Made by a program: the position numbers and the translations under genes. Of a stretch of 64,000 bases of DNA, positions 45,639 through 53,112 are shown one piece after another. Each line of letters opens with the position of its first letter. The stretch's first letter is position 1. The stretch is from an uncultured Granulosicoccaceae bacterium (GTDB lineage Bacteria; Pseudomonadota; Gammaproteobacteria; Granulosicoccales; Granulosicoccaceae), in assembly GCA_937957915.1 (NCBI GenBank), contig CALGNZ010000027.1, positions 1-64,000 on the forward strand, read 5' to 3'. The notes under the pieces are model-generated. The model was not told the DNA's origin and made no database searches. It saw only the letters and a program-made list of their open reading frames with translations.

Positions 45639-46568
45639 CTATGATCCACCTGTACTTGTGCCCGGTGCTCGCTTTTGCAGATTTAACAGCTCTCGAACCT
45701 GTTGCGGTCCGATAACGTTAGACCCCAGATTAGTGACAATGGTCGCAGCGCGTTCTACCAACTGTGCGTTCGTTGCAAGCACCCCTTTTTCCAGCCAAAG
45801 GTTATCTTCGAGTCCAACCCTGACATTGCCACCGGCCAGCATTGCAGCAGCCACAAAAGGCATTTGATTTCGGCTTATAGAGAACGCAGAAAACGTCCAT
45901 GACTGAGGTACATTATTAACCATAGCCATGAAGGTGTTCAGATCATCCGGCGCCCCCCATGGTATACCCATGCACAGTTGCACCAGTGCCGGATCATCAA
46001 GTATTCCTTCTTCCACAAGCTTTTTAGCAAACCACAAATGCCCTGTGTCAAACGCCTCGATTTCAGCCTTCACACCGAGAGAGGTCATCAGCCGCCCCAT
46101 CTCACGCAGCATACCGGGCGTATTGGTTGCAACGTAGTCAGCCTCTGCGAAGTTCATAGTGCCGCAATCGAGCGTACAAATTTCGGGCAGGCACTCGGCA
46201 ATATGCGCGACGCGCTCTGCGGGGCCGACCAGATCGGTGAATTCGTCGTTTGGTGGCAGCGGGTTTTCGCCCCCGCCGAACACCAGATCACCGCCCATAC
46301 CAGCGGTCAGATTGAGTACCACATCGACGTCGCTTGCACGAATCCGATCTGTCACCTCACGATAATATTCAAGCTTGCGCGACGGCACACCGGTGTCCGG
46401 ATCGCGCACATGACAATGCACAATCGCGGCGCCGGCTCGCGCAGCATCTATGGCGCTATTGGCGATCTCTTCAGGACTGCGAGGCACAAGATGGGATCGA
46501 TCCTGGGAACTCCCCGAGCCGGTCACGGCACAGGTTATAAAGACATTCTTGTTTGGTGTCAGGCTCAT
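45639..46568 (-). CDS. BKACE-family beta-keto acid cleavage enzyme, probable dehydrocarnitine cleavage
   Basis: 309 residues from the ATG at 46568, which has GGAGGG at ideal spacing. Zinc-dependent enzyme that condenses a beta-keto acid with acetyl-CoA and splits it to acetoacetate plus a new acyl-CoA; with dehydrocarnitine the products are acetoacetate and betainyl-CoA. The zinc-binding HCHVRDP (about 45-51), [35 protein letters not shown] and [21 protein letters not shown] are all BKACE features. The adjacency to L-carnitine dehydrogenase fixes the likely substrate. Confidence 0.88.
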   Translation of the reverse strand: MSLTPNKNVFITCAVTGSGSSQDRSHLVPRSPEEIANSAIDAARAGAAIVHCHVRDPDTGVPSRKLEYYREVTDRIRASDVDVVLNLTAGMGGDLVFGGGENPLPPNDEFTDLVGPAERVAHIAECLPEICTLDCGTMNFAEADYVATNTPGMLREMGRLMTSLGVKAEIEAFDTGHLWFAKKLVEEGILDDPALVQLCMGIPWGAPDDLNTFMAMVNNVPQSWTFSAFSISRNQMPFVAAAMLAGGNVRVGLEDNLWLEKGVLATNAQLVERAATIVTNLGSNVIGPQQVRELLNLQKRAPGTSTGGS

Positions 46569-46980
46569 GTTCCCTCCTTCGGGAGTGCCCAGTAGGTCGG
46601 TGGCGTCAATCAGTAAGCAGCGGAGCAGTGAGCACCGGAGCAGTGCGCAGCCGAGCCCACCCCGCCACAAAGCTACTCATTTTGGTGGGTGATCATAGCA
46701 GTCGGTGTGGCCCAAAAACATTTCGACAGCAACACCTGTGTAAGCTCGATAGGGCAGTGTTCAATAGACTGCATGCCTGACGAAGTCTGGCACTACAACT
46801 CACGCCGCTGATTTCCGTACAATAGGTCAAGGTTGCTACGTTTCCACACTCTGTACTATCGCAAAAGCGTCCAAGTCGGTTGCGTGGCTGCATGCAAACA
46901 GCCAGGTAAGTTGTCGAGAAATTTAGACAAGCCGCACGTATACCTTCGGAAGCAGCTTGACAGGATTGTCCTGGTTGCCT
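46569..46980. other. Region upstream of the carnitine cluster
   Basis: About 410 bases; the only neighbouring starts are the BKACE gene on the left, and the MATE gene ends on the right. A 15-bp sequence is repeated once in tandem (AGCAGCGGAGCAGTG at 46616-46630, AGCACCGGAGCAGTG at 46631-46645). No operator could be named and no gene is supported. Confidence 0.4.
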
Positions 46981-48402
46981 TTAGCCAGCAGGCACTACAA
47001 GCTGAGTGTCCGATTGCTCGGGCAATACACGAGCTCCGCTGGCAAATTGCCTGCCGACAACCATCAAGCGAACGACTCCGGCAATCGCTGCCAGACTTAA
47101 GCCAAACAACAGTCCGTACCACACGCCTTTTACCCCCATCTGCACACCAAACCAATCAGTCCTGGTTAAACACCACGCCAATGGAAAACCGACTATCCAG
47201 TAACAAAAGACCTGTAACAGCGCCGGTACCAGAGTGTCCTGATATCCCTTCAGCGCGATATTGGTACCAATTTGCAATCCGTCAACAACAAGCTGCACGG
47301 CAACAATCAGGAGCAAAGAGGCTCCCAGCACCAGCAGCGCTTCGTCTTTTGAGTAAAAGGATACCAACGAGGAGCGAGTGGCAAACAACACAACACCACA
47401 AAGACACATCATCACCAGCAAGGTCAGCAACAGTGCATGCGCTTGTTGATAGGCTAATCCGGGGCGCCCCTCTCCCAGAGATCGACCAATAACAATAGCA
47501 CCCGCCTGCCCCATCGCTATAGGAAAGATCAGCGCTATTAATGCGATATTCAATACCACCTGATGAGCCGCCAGTTGAACCGAACCCATGGGTGCAACCA
47601 GTATCGTTGTTGATGCAAAAAAACACTCTTCCAGCGTTATCGCGCCGGCAGCCGGAAGGCCTAACCACAACAATCGCCTGATCAGTTTCATATCGGGCTT
47701 GACGAAAGATTGCCACAAGCGAAACACCTGCAAACGCTTTGAATATTTAAACAGCAACAGTGTTGCGACGGTTTGCAACACGGTTACCACACAAGTCGCT
47801 ATACCACACCCGATCGCCCCCAGCATGGGCATACCAAATTTGCCGAACACAAACATATAGTCCAAAACCACATTCAACAAAAATACCGAAACGTTGATGA
47901 TCATGTTGAAGTGCGGCAACTCCAACCCGTCAAGCGCGTTTCGAAGTGCGAGATTTACCCCGACCCAGGGCAATGTAAACGTAACGATTAACAGGTAGCT
48001 CTCAGCAGTATCCTGCACGTCAGGTTCGAGCCCGAGCAGTGGTAAAAAGGTCGTAGATAGATACAGCAACACGGCGAGTGTGCTGCCGATGCCCAGACCC
48101 ACCCACATGCACTGCCACAATTCATGGCTCAGTCTTTTTTTATGGCCGGCTCCAAGGTGCCAGGCGACTCGCGGAGCAACCACTGACTGCATGCCGATAC
48201 AAGTCATCACCGCGATAAAGAAAATATTGGATCCTATCGCGAGCGCCGCCAGATCTTTGGTGCTTGCCAATCCGGCCATGATGGTGTCGGTGACACCGAG
48301 GCCAATCAGCGCTGCCATACTTGCAACGATCGGCAGGCCCAAACGCAGCATCACCCATGACTGCGTAATCAGGCTACCTGGCTGTTTAATAGCGTTCTCC
48401 AC
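46981..48402 (-). CDS. MATE family efflux transporter (NorM-like)
   Basis: Cation-coupled multidrug exporter, 473 residues and about twelve helices. It starts LRLGLPIVASMAALIGLGVTDTIMAG, and has the MATE features VAPRVAWHLGAG, ALRNALDGLELPHFNMI, GLPAAGAITLEECFF and, in the second half, VQLAAHQVVLNIALIALIFP and GQAGAIVIGRSLGEGRP. The frame starts with GTG at 48402 and lacks a good ribosome-binding site. A four-copy 11-bp tandem repeat lies 52-95 bp upstream. Substrates unknown. Confidence 0.92.
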   Translation of the reverse strand: MENAIKQPGSLITQSWVMLRLGLPIVASMAALIGLGVTDTIMAGLASTKDLAALAIGSNIFFIAVMTCIGMQSVVAPRVAWHLGAGHKKRLSHELWQCMWVGLGIGSTLAVLLYLSTTFLPLLGLEPDVQDTAESYLLIVTFTLPWVGVNLALRNALDGLELPHFNMIINVSVFLLNVVLDYMFVFGKFGMPMLGAIGCGIATCVVTVLQTVATLLLFKYSKRLQVFRLWQSFVKPDMKLIRRLLWLGLPAAGAITLEECFFASTTILVAPMGSVQLAAHQVVLNIALIALIFPIAMGQAGAIVIGRSLGEGRPGLAYQQAHALLLTLLVMMCLCGVVLFATRSSLVSFYSKDEALLVLGASLLLIVAVQLVVDGLQIGTNIALKGYQDTLVPALLQVFCYWIVGFPLAWCLTRTDWFGVQMGVKGVWYGLLFGLSLAAIAGVVRLMVVGRQFASGARVLPEQSDTQLVVPAG

Positions 48403-48453
48403 GAAACGATCAATCGTACCAATTAATCAGAGCGTAACCGGGAGTGACCAGAT

Positions 48454-48497
48454 GCAACCACGCAGCAACCACGCAACAACCACGCAACAACCACGCA
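48454..48497. repeat. Four-copy 11-bp tandem repeat upstream of the MATE gene
   Basis: (G/A)CAACCACGCA occurs four times in direct succession with only the first base varying. On the minus strand it sits in the likely promoter/leader of the MATE gene. Confidence 0.8.
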
Positions 48498-48570
48498 GTT
48501 ACAATCGCCTCACCCTCATGGTGCTGCCAGACTATCATCGGTATGCCTGGCAGGGCCCTAAAGCGACTGG

Positions 48571-49527
48571 TTAATCGCGTTTGGGTATCACCTCGTACCC
48601 GGCCTCTTCAGGTTCATCATCAACCATCTCGGCTGGAAATCCGGGGGCGGTAATATCAAGGCCAGTCGCATCTTCAAGACGCCTGATAATATTCGGCGAC
48701 CACTCTCTCGACCCGTAACGCGCTTCGCCATCTTTAAATATCTTTATTAACAGCGGACTCAGTTCCAATGGCACATCTGCGCGATCAGCCACTGCCTGAA
48801 ACAAACCGATATCCTTGCTCACCAGATCCATAGTAAACGAGATATCTCTTGAGCCATTTAAGATAACCTGACTTTCAGTTTCGTGAACAAAAGAATTACC
48901 CGACGATATTTTGATTGCCTCGTAAGTGGTATTTAAGTCCATACCTGCCGCCTTGGCAGTAACAAGCGCCTCACAACAGGAAACAAGATTTGCCGTCGCC
49001 AAATAGTTCGTCACCACTTTAAGCACCGACGCAGACCCCAGAGGGCCTGTGTGCAATATTCTGCGACCCAGCATTTTCAGCACCGGTAAAATACGCTCGA
49101 ACACTTCTCTATTGCAGCCAGCAAAGATCGAGATGTTGCCCGTATCCGCTCGATGACAACCCCCGGATACCGGGCAGTCTACGGCCGCCGCCCCGGCCTG
49201 GTGCACCAGAGACCCCAACCGTTTCACTTCTGCCTCATCAGTGGTTGACATCTCCAGCCACACCTTGCCTGCCCGAAGGTTGGTCAACAATCCATCATCG
49301 CCTTCCATAACCGCAGTCGAAGCGGCCGGAGACGGCAGACAGGTAATAACCAGATCGCATTGCTCGGCCATTTCGGCCGGACTCTGCGCCCAGTTGGCAC
49401 CCGCATCAATGAACGGCTGCGCCAGGGACTTGTCCAGATCTCGAACAGTTAGGTCGGCACCATTTCGCAGCAAACTGCCACACAGTTTGCCACCGACATT
49501 GCCCAGCCCGATGAAGCCAATTTTCAT
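48571..49527 (-). CDS. NAD(P)-dependent 3-hydroxyisobutyrate-dehydrogenase family oxidoreductase
   Basis: 318 residues. Beta-hydroxyacid dehydrogenase plan: N-terminal IGFIGLGNVGGKLCGSLLRNG (Rossmann), ITCLPSPAASTAVMEG, the substrate loop DCPVSGGCHRADTGNISIFAG, and the catalytic Lys in SASVLKVVTNYLATANLVSCCEA. It probably oxidises or reduces a 3-hydroxy or 2-hydroxymethyl acid; no neighbour fixes the substrate. It lies 168 bp upstream of the MATE gene, same strand. Confidence 0.86.
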   Translation of the reverse strand: MKIGFIGLGNVGGKLCGSLLRNGADLTVRDLDKSLAQPFIDAGANWAQSPAEMAEQCDLVITCLPSPAASTAVMEGDDGLLTNLRAGKVWLEMSTTDEAEVKRLGSLVHQAGAAAVDCPVSGGCHRADTGNISIFAGCNREVFERILPVLKMLGRRILHTGPLGSASVLKVVTNYLATANLVSCCEALVTAKAAGMDLNTTYEAIKISSGNSFVHETESQVILNGSRDISFTMDLVSKDIGLFQAVADRADVPLELSPLLIKIFKDGEARYGSREWSPNIIRRLEDATGLDITAPGFPAEMVDDEPEEAGYEVIPKRD

Positions 49528-49617
49528 TATTTATACCTGCCTGTTTGATCACCGGAATGATAGTCTTTCCGGCGCAGACATAGTACCTGTAAATTCCTTC
49601 ACGTCTATAACAAGAAA

Positions 49618-50841
49618 TTAGTAATTTCCGACACTTTCGGCTTCTATAAGATCTGCCAGAATCTTCAATCCGATACCGCTCCGGGTTTCACTCGCGTGAC
49701 TAAAATTCAATCGTAGATGGGAACCCGACTGACCAGATTTGGCAAAAAACGATTCGCCCGGCATAAAAGCTACCCCCTTCCCTATGGCTGCTTGCAGCAG
49801 GTCACGTGTATCAAGAGATGCAGATAGTTTTAACCAGAAAAACAGACCACCGGCAGGCTTCGACCAGCTCGCCAGATGTGAAAAGTGTTCTTGCAACAAT
49901 GTGTCAAAGTGATCCCTCTTGCGACGATAACCCGAGGTTATTACCTGCAGCCGATCCTGGTAGTTCGGACTCTGCAGTAGTGACAGCACCAACTGCTGAC
50001 TCAATCGATTGCTATGAAGATCGGCCGCCTGCTTGAGCCAGCACAGCGTTGGATACAGTGCTGGTGAACACACCAGATAACCAAGCCTCAACCCGGGTGC
50101 AAGTGTTTTCGAAAACGATGACTGATAGATCCAGTCAGTGTTTCGAATATAGCTGCAAACCGGTTGTCGTTCGCACTCATCGTAAACCAGATCTCGGTAG
50201 GGATCGTCCTCAAATAGAACGGAACCATTGTTATCGCATGCGTTAGCCAGCTGCTGACGCTCAGCTGTGGTGTAGCAGTATCCCGTTGGGTTTTGAAAGG
50301 TTGGAATACAATAGGTCAGTGCCGGTTTTGAATGCCCGAGCTCCCTGGTCGAGCTCGGCTCAAAACTCGTATACCCGGCCCCGAACAGACTGAAAACCTG
50401 CAACGCAGCAAGATAGGTCGGTGATTCAACAGCAACCAGGGTGTGCAGCTCAACAAACATCTTCGCGACTAAATCGATGCCCTGCTGCGAGCCATTCAAG
50501 ATCAGCACATGCTCGGCCGCGACTGGCAGATTGCGCTTTGCCAGATCATCAGCAATCCATTGACGCAGTGTCGCCTCACCTTCGGTCGCACCGTACTGCA
50601 ATGCATCATGATCGAGTTTTTTCAGGCCCACATCCGGAAAGCTTTCGTGATCCGGCAGACCACCGGCAAACGAGATGATATCAGGGCGACTGGCAACACT
50701 TAGTATTTCCCGCACGGGCGATGGCGTCAGCCGCGCGATTCGATCGGCTGTTAGCGAATTGACAGGCTCGCTTTTTCCCTTAGCCGCAGATTCCAATGTA
50801 CCCGACCTGTTGCCTGTATCCGTACCTGATTTAAGGTTCAT
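49618..50841 (-). CDS. PLP-dependent aminotransferase (MocR-like core / 2-aminoadipate aminotransferase family)
   Basis: 407 residues, fold-type I class I/II. LTPSPVREILSVASRPDIISFAGGLPDHESFP opens the conserved core (about residues 36-67; read as two blocks), then LQYGATEGEATLR, GSQQGIDLVAKMF, PTFQNPTGYCYT, EDDPYRDLVYDE, and the PLP Lys in SSFSKTLAPGLRLGYL. It acts as an amino-acid aminotransferase; it has no HTH domain, so it is not a MocR regulator itself. It is divergent from the MarR gene and probably controlled by it via the palindrome at 50859-50877. AGGAG precedes the ATG. Confidence 0.88.
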   Translation of the reverse strand: MNLKSGTDTGNRSGTLESAAKGKSEPVNSLTADRIARLTPSPVREILSVASRPDIISFAGGLPDHESFPDVGLKKLDHDALQYGATEGEATLRQWIADDLAKRNLPVAAEHVLILNGSQQGIDLVAKMFVELHTLVAVESPTYLAALQVFSLFGAGYTSFEPSSTRELGHSKPALTYCIPTFQNPTGYCYTTAERQQLANACDNNGSVLFEDDPYRDLVYDECERQPVCSYIRNTDWIYQSSFSKTLAPGLRLGYLVCSPALYPTLCWLKQAADLHSNRLSQQLVLSLLQSPNYQDRLQVITSGYRRKRDHFDTLLQEHFSHLASWSKPAGGLFFWLKLSASLDTRDLLQAAIGKGVAFMPGESFFAKSGQSGSHLRLNFSHASETRSGIGLKILADLIEAESVGNY

Positions 50842-50858
50842 GCTTCGCTCCTGTATTT

Positions 50859-50877
50859 AGGTCAATATATTTGACCT
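50859..50877. promoter_or_regulatory. MarR-type operator, first palindrome
   Basis: AGGTCAATATATTTGACCT is a perfect 7-5-7 inverted repeat in the 72-bp gap between the divergent aminotransferase and MarR genes. It also covers a possible minus-strand -10. Confidence 0.75.
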
Positions 50878-50878
50878 T

Positions 50879-50905
50879 TTGACAGTGTTGTTCAATTTAT
50901 ATAAT
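50879..50905 (+). promoter_or_regulatory. Promoter of the MarR gene, giving a possible leaderless mRNA
   Basis: Consensus TTGACA (50879-50884) and consensus TATAAT (50900-50905) are 15 bases apart. The expected start point, about 50912, is two bases before the ATG at 50914. Confidence 0.6.
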
Positions 50906-50907
50906 GT

Positions 50908-50922
50908 GTCAATATGGTTGAC
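50908..50922. promoter_or_regulatory. MarR-type operator, second palindrome over the start codon
   Basis: GTCAATATGGTTGAC repeats the GTCAA-N5-TTGAC plan of the first operator. Its centre is the ATG of the MarR gene; the two centres are 47 bp apart. Binding would block transcription start of the regulator. Confidence 0.7.
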
Positions 50923-51345
50923 CAAAAAAGAGAAGAATCACTGCGCGAGGCGATAGAGCTCATCTTCTTTTCGTATCGATCATTCACACGCGGTCCGGAT
51001 CTGATTCTGGAAAAACGCGGCCTCAATCGCATGCACCATCGCATCTTGTATTTTGTCGGGCGCGAGCCTGCGCTCTCGGTCAACGATCTGCTGAGCGTAC
51101 TGAACATCAGTAAACAGGCATTGCACAACCCGCTCAGGCAGCTGGTGGCAATGAAACTGGTATCCAACAGCAAATCCCGCAGCGACGGGCGAGTGAAAGA
51201 ATTGCGACTAACATCGGCCGGCAAAAAGCTCGAGGCGCGACTTACTGGCACCCAGCTGCTGCAACTGGCAGAAGTGTTTGGTCAGGCCGGGCCCGATGCA
51301 GAAAAAGCATGGCGCAAAACCATGCATTTTCTGGCAAACGACTGA
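50914..51345 (+). CDS. MarR family transcriptional regulator
   Basis: 143-residue winged-helix dimer. The N-terminal helices include LREAIELIFFSYRSFTRGPD, the winged helix is MHHRILYFVGREPALSVNDL (starting about 41) with the recognition helix around SVLNISKQALHNPLRQLVAMK, and the wing SRSDGRVKELRLTSAGKKLE. It is divergent from the aminotransferase and very likely controls both itself and that gene through the two GTCAA-N5-TTGAC sites. The ligand is unknown. Confidence 0.92.
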   Translation: MVDQKREESLREAIELIFFSYRSFTRGPDLILEKRGLNRMHHRILYFVGREPALSVNDLLSVLNISKQALHNPLRQLVAMKLVSNSKSRSDGRVKELRLTSAGKKLEARLTGTQLLQLAEVFGQAGPDAEKAWRKTMHFLAND

Positions 51346-51378
51346 ATCGCGCGGGCGCCGATCCAGTACACTACGTAC

Positions 51379-52236
51379 ATGAAAGACTTTGATCAGCTAA
51401 GAAGTGTTCTTGAACTCGAGAAAATCGAGGACAATCTGTACCGCGGCCAGAGCTATCGCACACCCTGGGGCCGGGTATTTGGCGGCCAGGTGCTGGCTCA
51501 GTCAATTCATGCAGCTCAACTCACCACCCCGGATGATCGCGCACTGCACTCGATGCATGCGTACTTTCTATTGGCCGGTGACGTCGAGTTACCCATTGTC
51601 TATGACGTGGAGCGAGTGCGAGATGGCGGCAGTTACACAACCAGGCGGGTAAAAGCGATACAGAAAGGACGCGCCATTTTCAGTATGGAAACATCGTTTC
51701 AAACGCCGGAAGATGGCTATGCCCATCACAGCACGATGCCTGATGTACCACCACCGGAAGGCCTGATGAGCGATCGCGAAATTGGCGAAGCGTTGCGCGA
51801 CACAGCCCCTGACGTCTACCGCTATACACGAATAGACAGACCGATCGAGTGCCGCCCCACCCAGGGCCTAGCGGGCTTCACCGAACCACAAGCCAGTGCA
51901 AAACAGAATATCTGGATAAAGGCGATTGGCAGCCTGCCCGACAATGATCGTATGCACCAGGTGGCATTGGCCTACGTCTCTGACTACAACCTGCTGGCAA
52001 CCGCACTGTTACCGCACCGGCAATCAATTGCCCGCGAGCGGGTTTTTCTGGCAAGCCTCGATCACGCCATGTGGTTCCATCGTCCGTTCCGTTTTGATGA
52101 CTGGCTGCTTTACAGCATAGAGAGCCCGAGTGCCGGTGGCGCCCGTGGCTTTTCACAGGGCCATGTGTATTCGCGTAGTGGCGAACTGCTGGCATCTGTT
52201 GCACAGGAAGGTCTGATTCGCTCCGCTGCCAAGTAG
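51379..52236 (+). CDS. tesB: Acyl-CoA thioesterase II (TesB)
   Basis: Double-hotdog thioesterase that hydrolyses acyl-CoA, 285 residues. LELEKIEDNLYRGQ opens it as in TesB, with GRVFGGQVLAQSI, DRALHSMHAYFLLAGD, GGSYTTRRVKAIQKGRAIF in the first hotdog. The second has ASLDHAMWFHRPFRFDDWLL with the catalytic Asp, and GARGFSQGHVYSRSGELLASVAQEGLIR. It follows the MarR gene by 33 bp and may be co-transcribed. It could release betaine from betainyl-CoA, but no sequence evidence separates that from a general role. Confidence 0.93.
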   Translation: MKDFDQLRSVLELEKIEDNLYRGQSYRTPWGRVFGGQVLAQSIHAAQLTTPDDRALHSMHAYFLLAGDVELPIVYDVERVRDGGSYTTRRVKAIQKGRAIFSMETSFQTPEDGYAHHSTMPDVPPPEGLMSDREIGEALRDTAPDVYRYTRIDRPIECRPTQGLAGFTEPQASAKQNIWIKAIGSLPDNDRMHQVALAYVSDYNLLATALLPHRQSIARERVFLASLDHAMWFHRPFRFDDWLLYSIESPSAGGARGFSQGHVYSRSGELLASVAQEGLIRSAAK

Positions 52237-52268
52237 CTGTTTTATGCAAAGTCCCTTTACCAACTGCT

Positions 52269-52394
52269 ATGCAACAAACAACTCTTATACAGCGCATTTA
52301 TAACAGAGTCCTTTATAATAGAGCTCCTTATAAAAGAGCCCTTTATAAAAGAGCCCTTTATAATAGAGCATTTCAAAATAGAGCATTTCAATGA
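52269..52394 (+). CDS. Possible upstream small ORF made of pentapeptide repeats, coupled to the FrnE gene
   Basis: 41 codons; the last thirty or so are a repeated five-residue unit of the form RA(L/F)(Y/Q)(N/K). Its TGA overlaps the ATG of the FrnE-type gene (ATGA), a usual arrangement for translational coupling. There is no ribosome-binding site before its own ATG, and its sequence is fully explained by the 15-bp DNA repeat, so translation is uncertain. Confidence 0.3.
   Translation: MQQTTLIQRIYNRVLYNRAPYKRALYKRALYNRAFQNRAFQ
52290..52394. repeat. Seven-copy 15-bp tandem repeat leading into the FrnE gene
   Basis: Units of the form AGAG(C/T)CCTTTATAA(A/T), diverging to AGAGCATTTCAAAAT, in register from 52290 to 52394. 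The last unit contains the ATG of the next gene. Several units contain a TATAAT-like box. Confidence 0.88.
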
Positions 52395-53029
52395 CAGATC
52401 TTCCAATGATACGCGTTGATATCGTGTCAGATGTGGTTTGCCCCTGGTGCCTGATTGGCTATAAGCAATTAGAACAGGCATTGCAGGAACTGGGTGTGGT
52501 CGCAGACATACACTGGCAGCCTTTTGAGCTAAACCCCGAAATGCCCGCCGAAGGTGAAAATCTGCGCGACCACATCCAGCGCAAGTATGGTTTGAGCGCC
52601 GCCGATAGTGATGCAAATCGAAACCGACTGGTAGAAATTGGTAATGGACTTGGCGTAAGGTTCGAGTTCAGTGAGGAATCGAGAATGGTAAACACATTCA
52701 AGTCACATCAACTCCTGCACTGGGCGGCACTCAACGAAAGAGAGCACCAGTTAAAAATTACCCTGTTTATGTGTTATTTCAGCAGAGGCAGAGATATCAG
52801 TGATGACGAAGTGCTGACCAACGCCTGCGTCGAGGCCGGATTGCCCTTCGAAGATGCGCAACAGGTACTGGAGACCGAAATGTTTGCTGACGCGGTCAGA
52901 GAAAGACAGCGGTTTTCTATAGCCTCTGGTATCACCGGTGTGCCAGCCATGATATTTAATCAAAACCAGCTGCACGTTGGCGCACAAGGCACCGAAAACT
53001 ATAAAAAGATTCTTCAACAGCTTGATTGA
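52391..53029 (+). CDS. DsbA-family oxidoreductase, FrnE-like
   Basis: Thioredoxin-fold protein with inserted helical domain, 212 residues, probably cytoplasmic since no signal peptide is present. Active site CPWC at about residues 17-20 (VVCPWCLIGYKQLEQAL), then WQPFELNPEMP, HQLLHWAALNEREHQLK, LFMCYFSRGRDISDDEVL and the cis-Pro loop GITGVPAMIFNQ. The family includes FrnE disulfide isomerases and HCCA isomerases; CxxC argues for a redox enzyme. Its start codon is the end of a tandem repeat, an unusual leader. Confidence 0.88.
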   Translation: MTDLPMIRVDIVSDVVCPWCLIGYKQLEQALQELGVVADIHWQPFELNPEMPAEGENLRDHIQRKYGLSAADSDANRNRLVEIGNGLGVRFEFSEESRMVNTFKSHQLLHWAALNEREHQLKITLFMCYFSRGRDISDDEVLTNACVEAGLPFEDAQQVLETEMFADAVRERQRFSIASGITGVPAMIFNQNQLHVGAQGTENYKKILQQLD

Positions 53030-53112
53030 ACCACAGGAAACCAACCGCCAAAAATCAAAGCACGTCGTTCACTGACACGACCTGTTGAAACAAGCAGCAA
53101 CTGGCGGCATAG

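Noticed and set aside
45978-46595. 205-codon plus-strand open frame opposite the BKACE gene
   Set aside because: Shadow of a well-supported enzyme gene.
48454-48497. CRISPR array at the tandem repeat
   Set aside because: Units are 11 bp with no spacers and no cas gene is present.
52257-52616. 119-codon minus-strand frame through the 15-bp repeat
   Set aside because: Open only because the repeat unit is a multiple of three; runs into the antisense of the FrnE-type gene.
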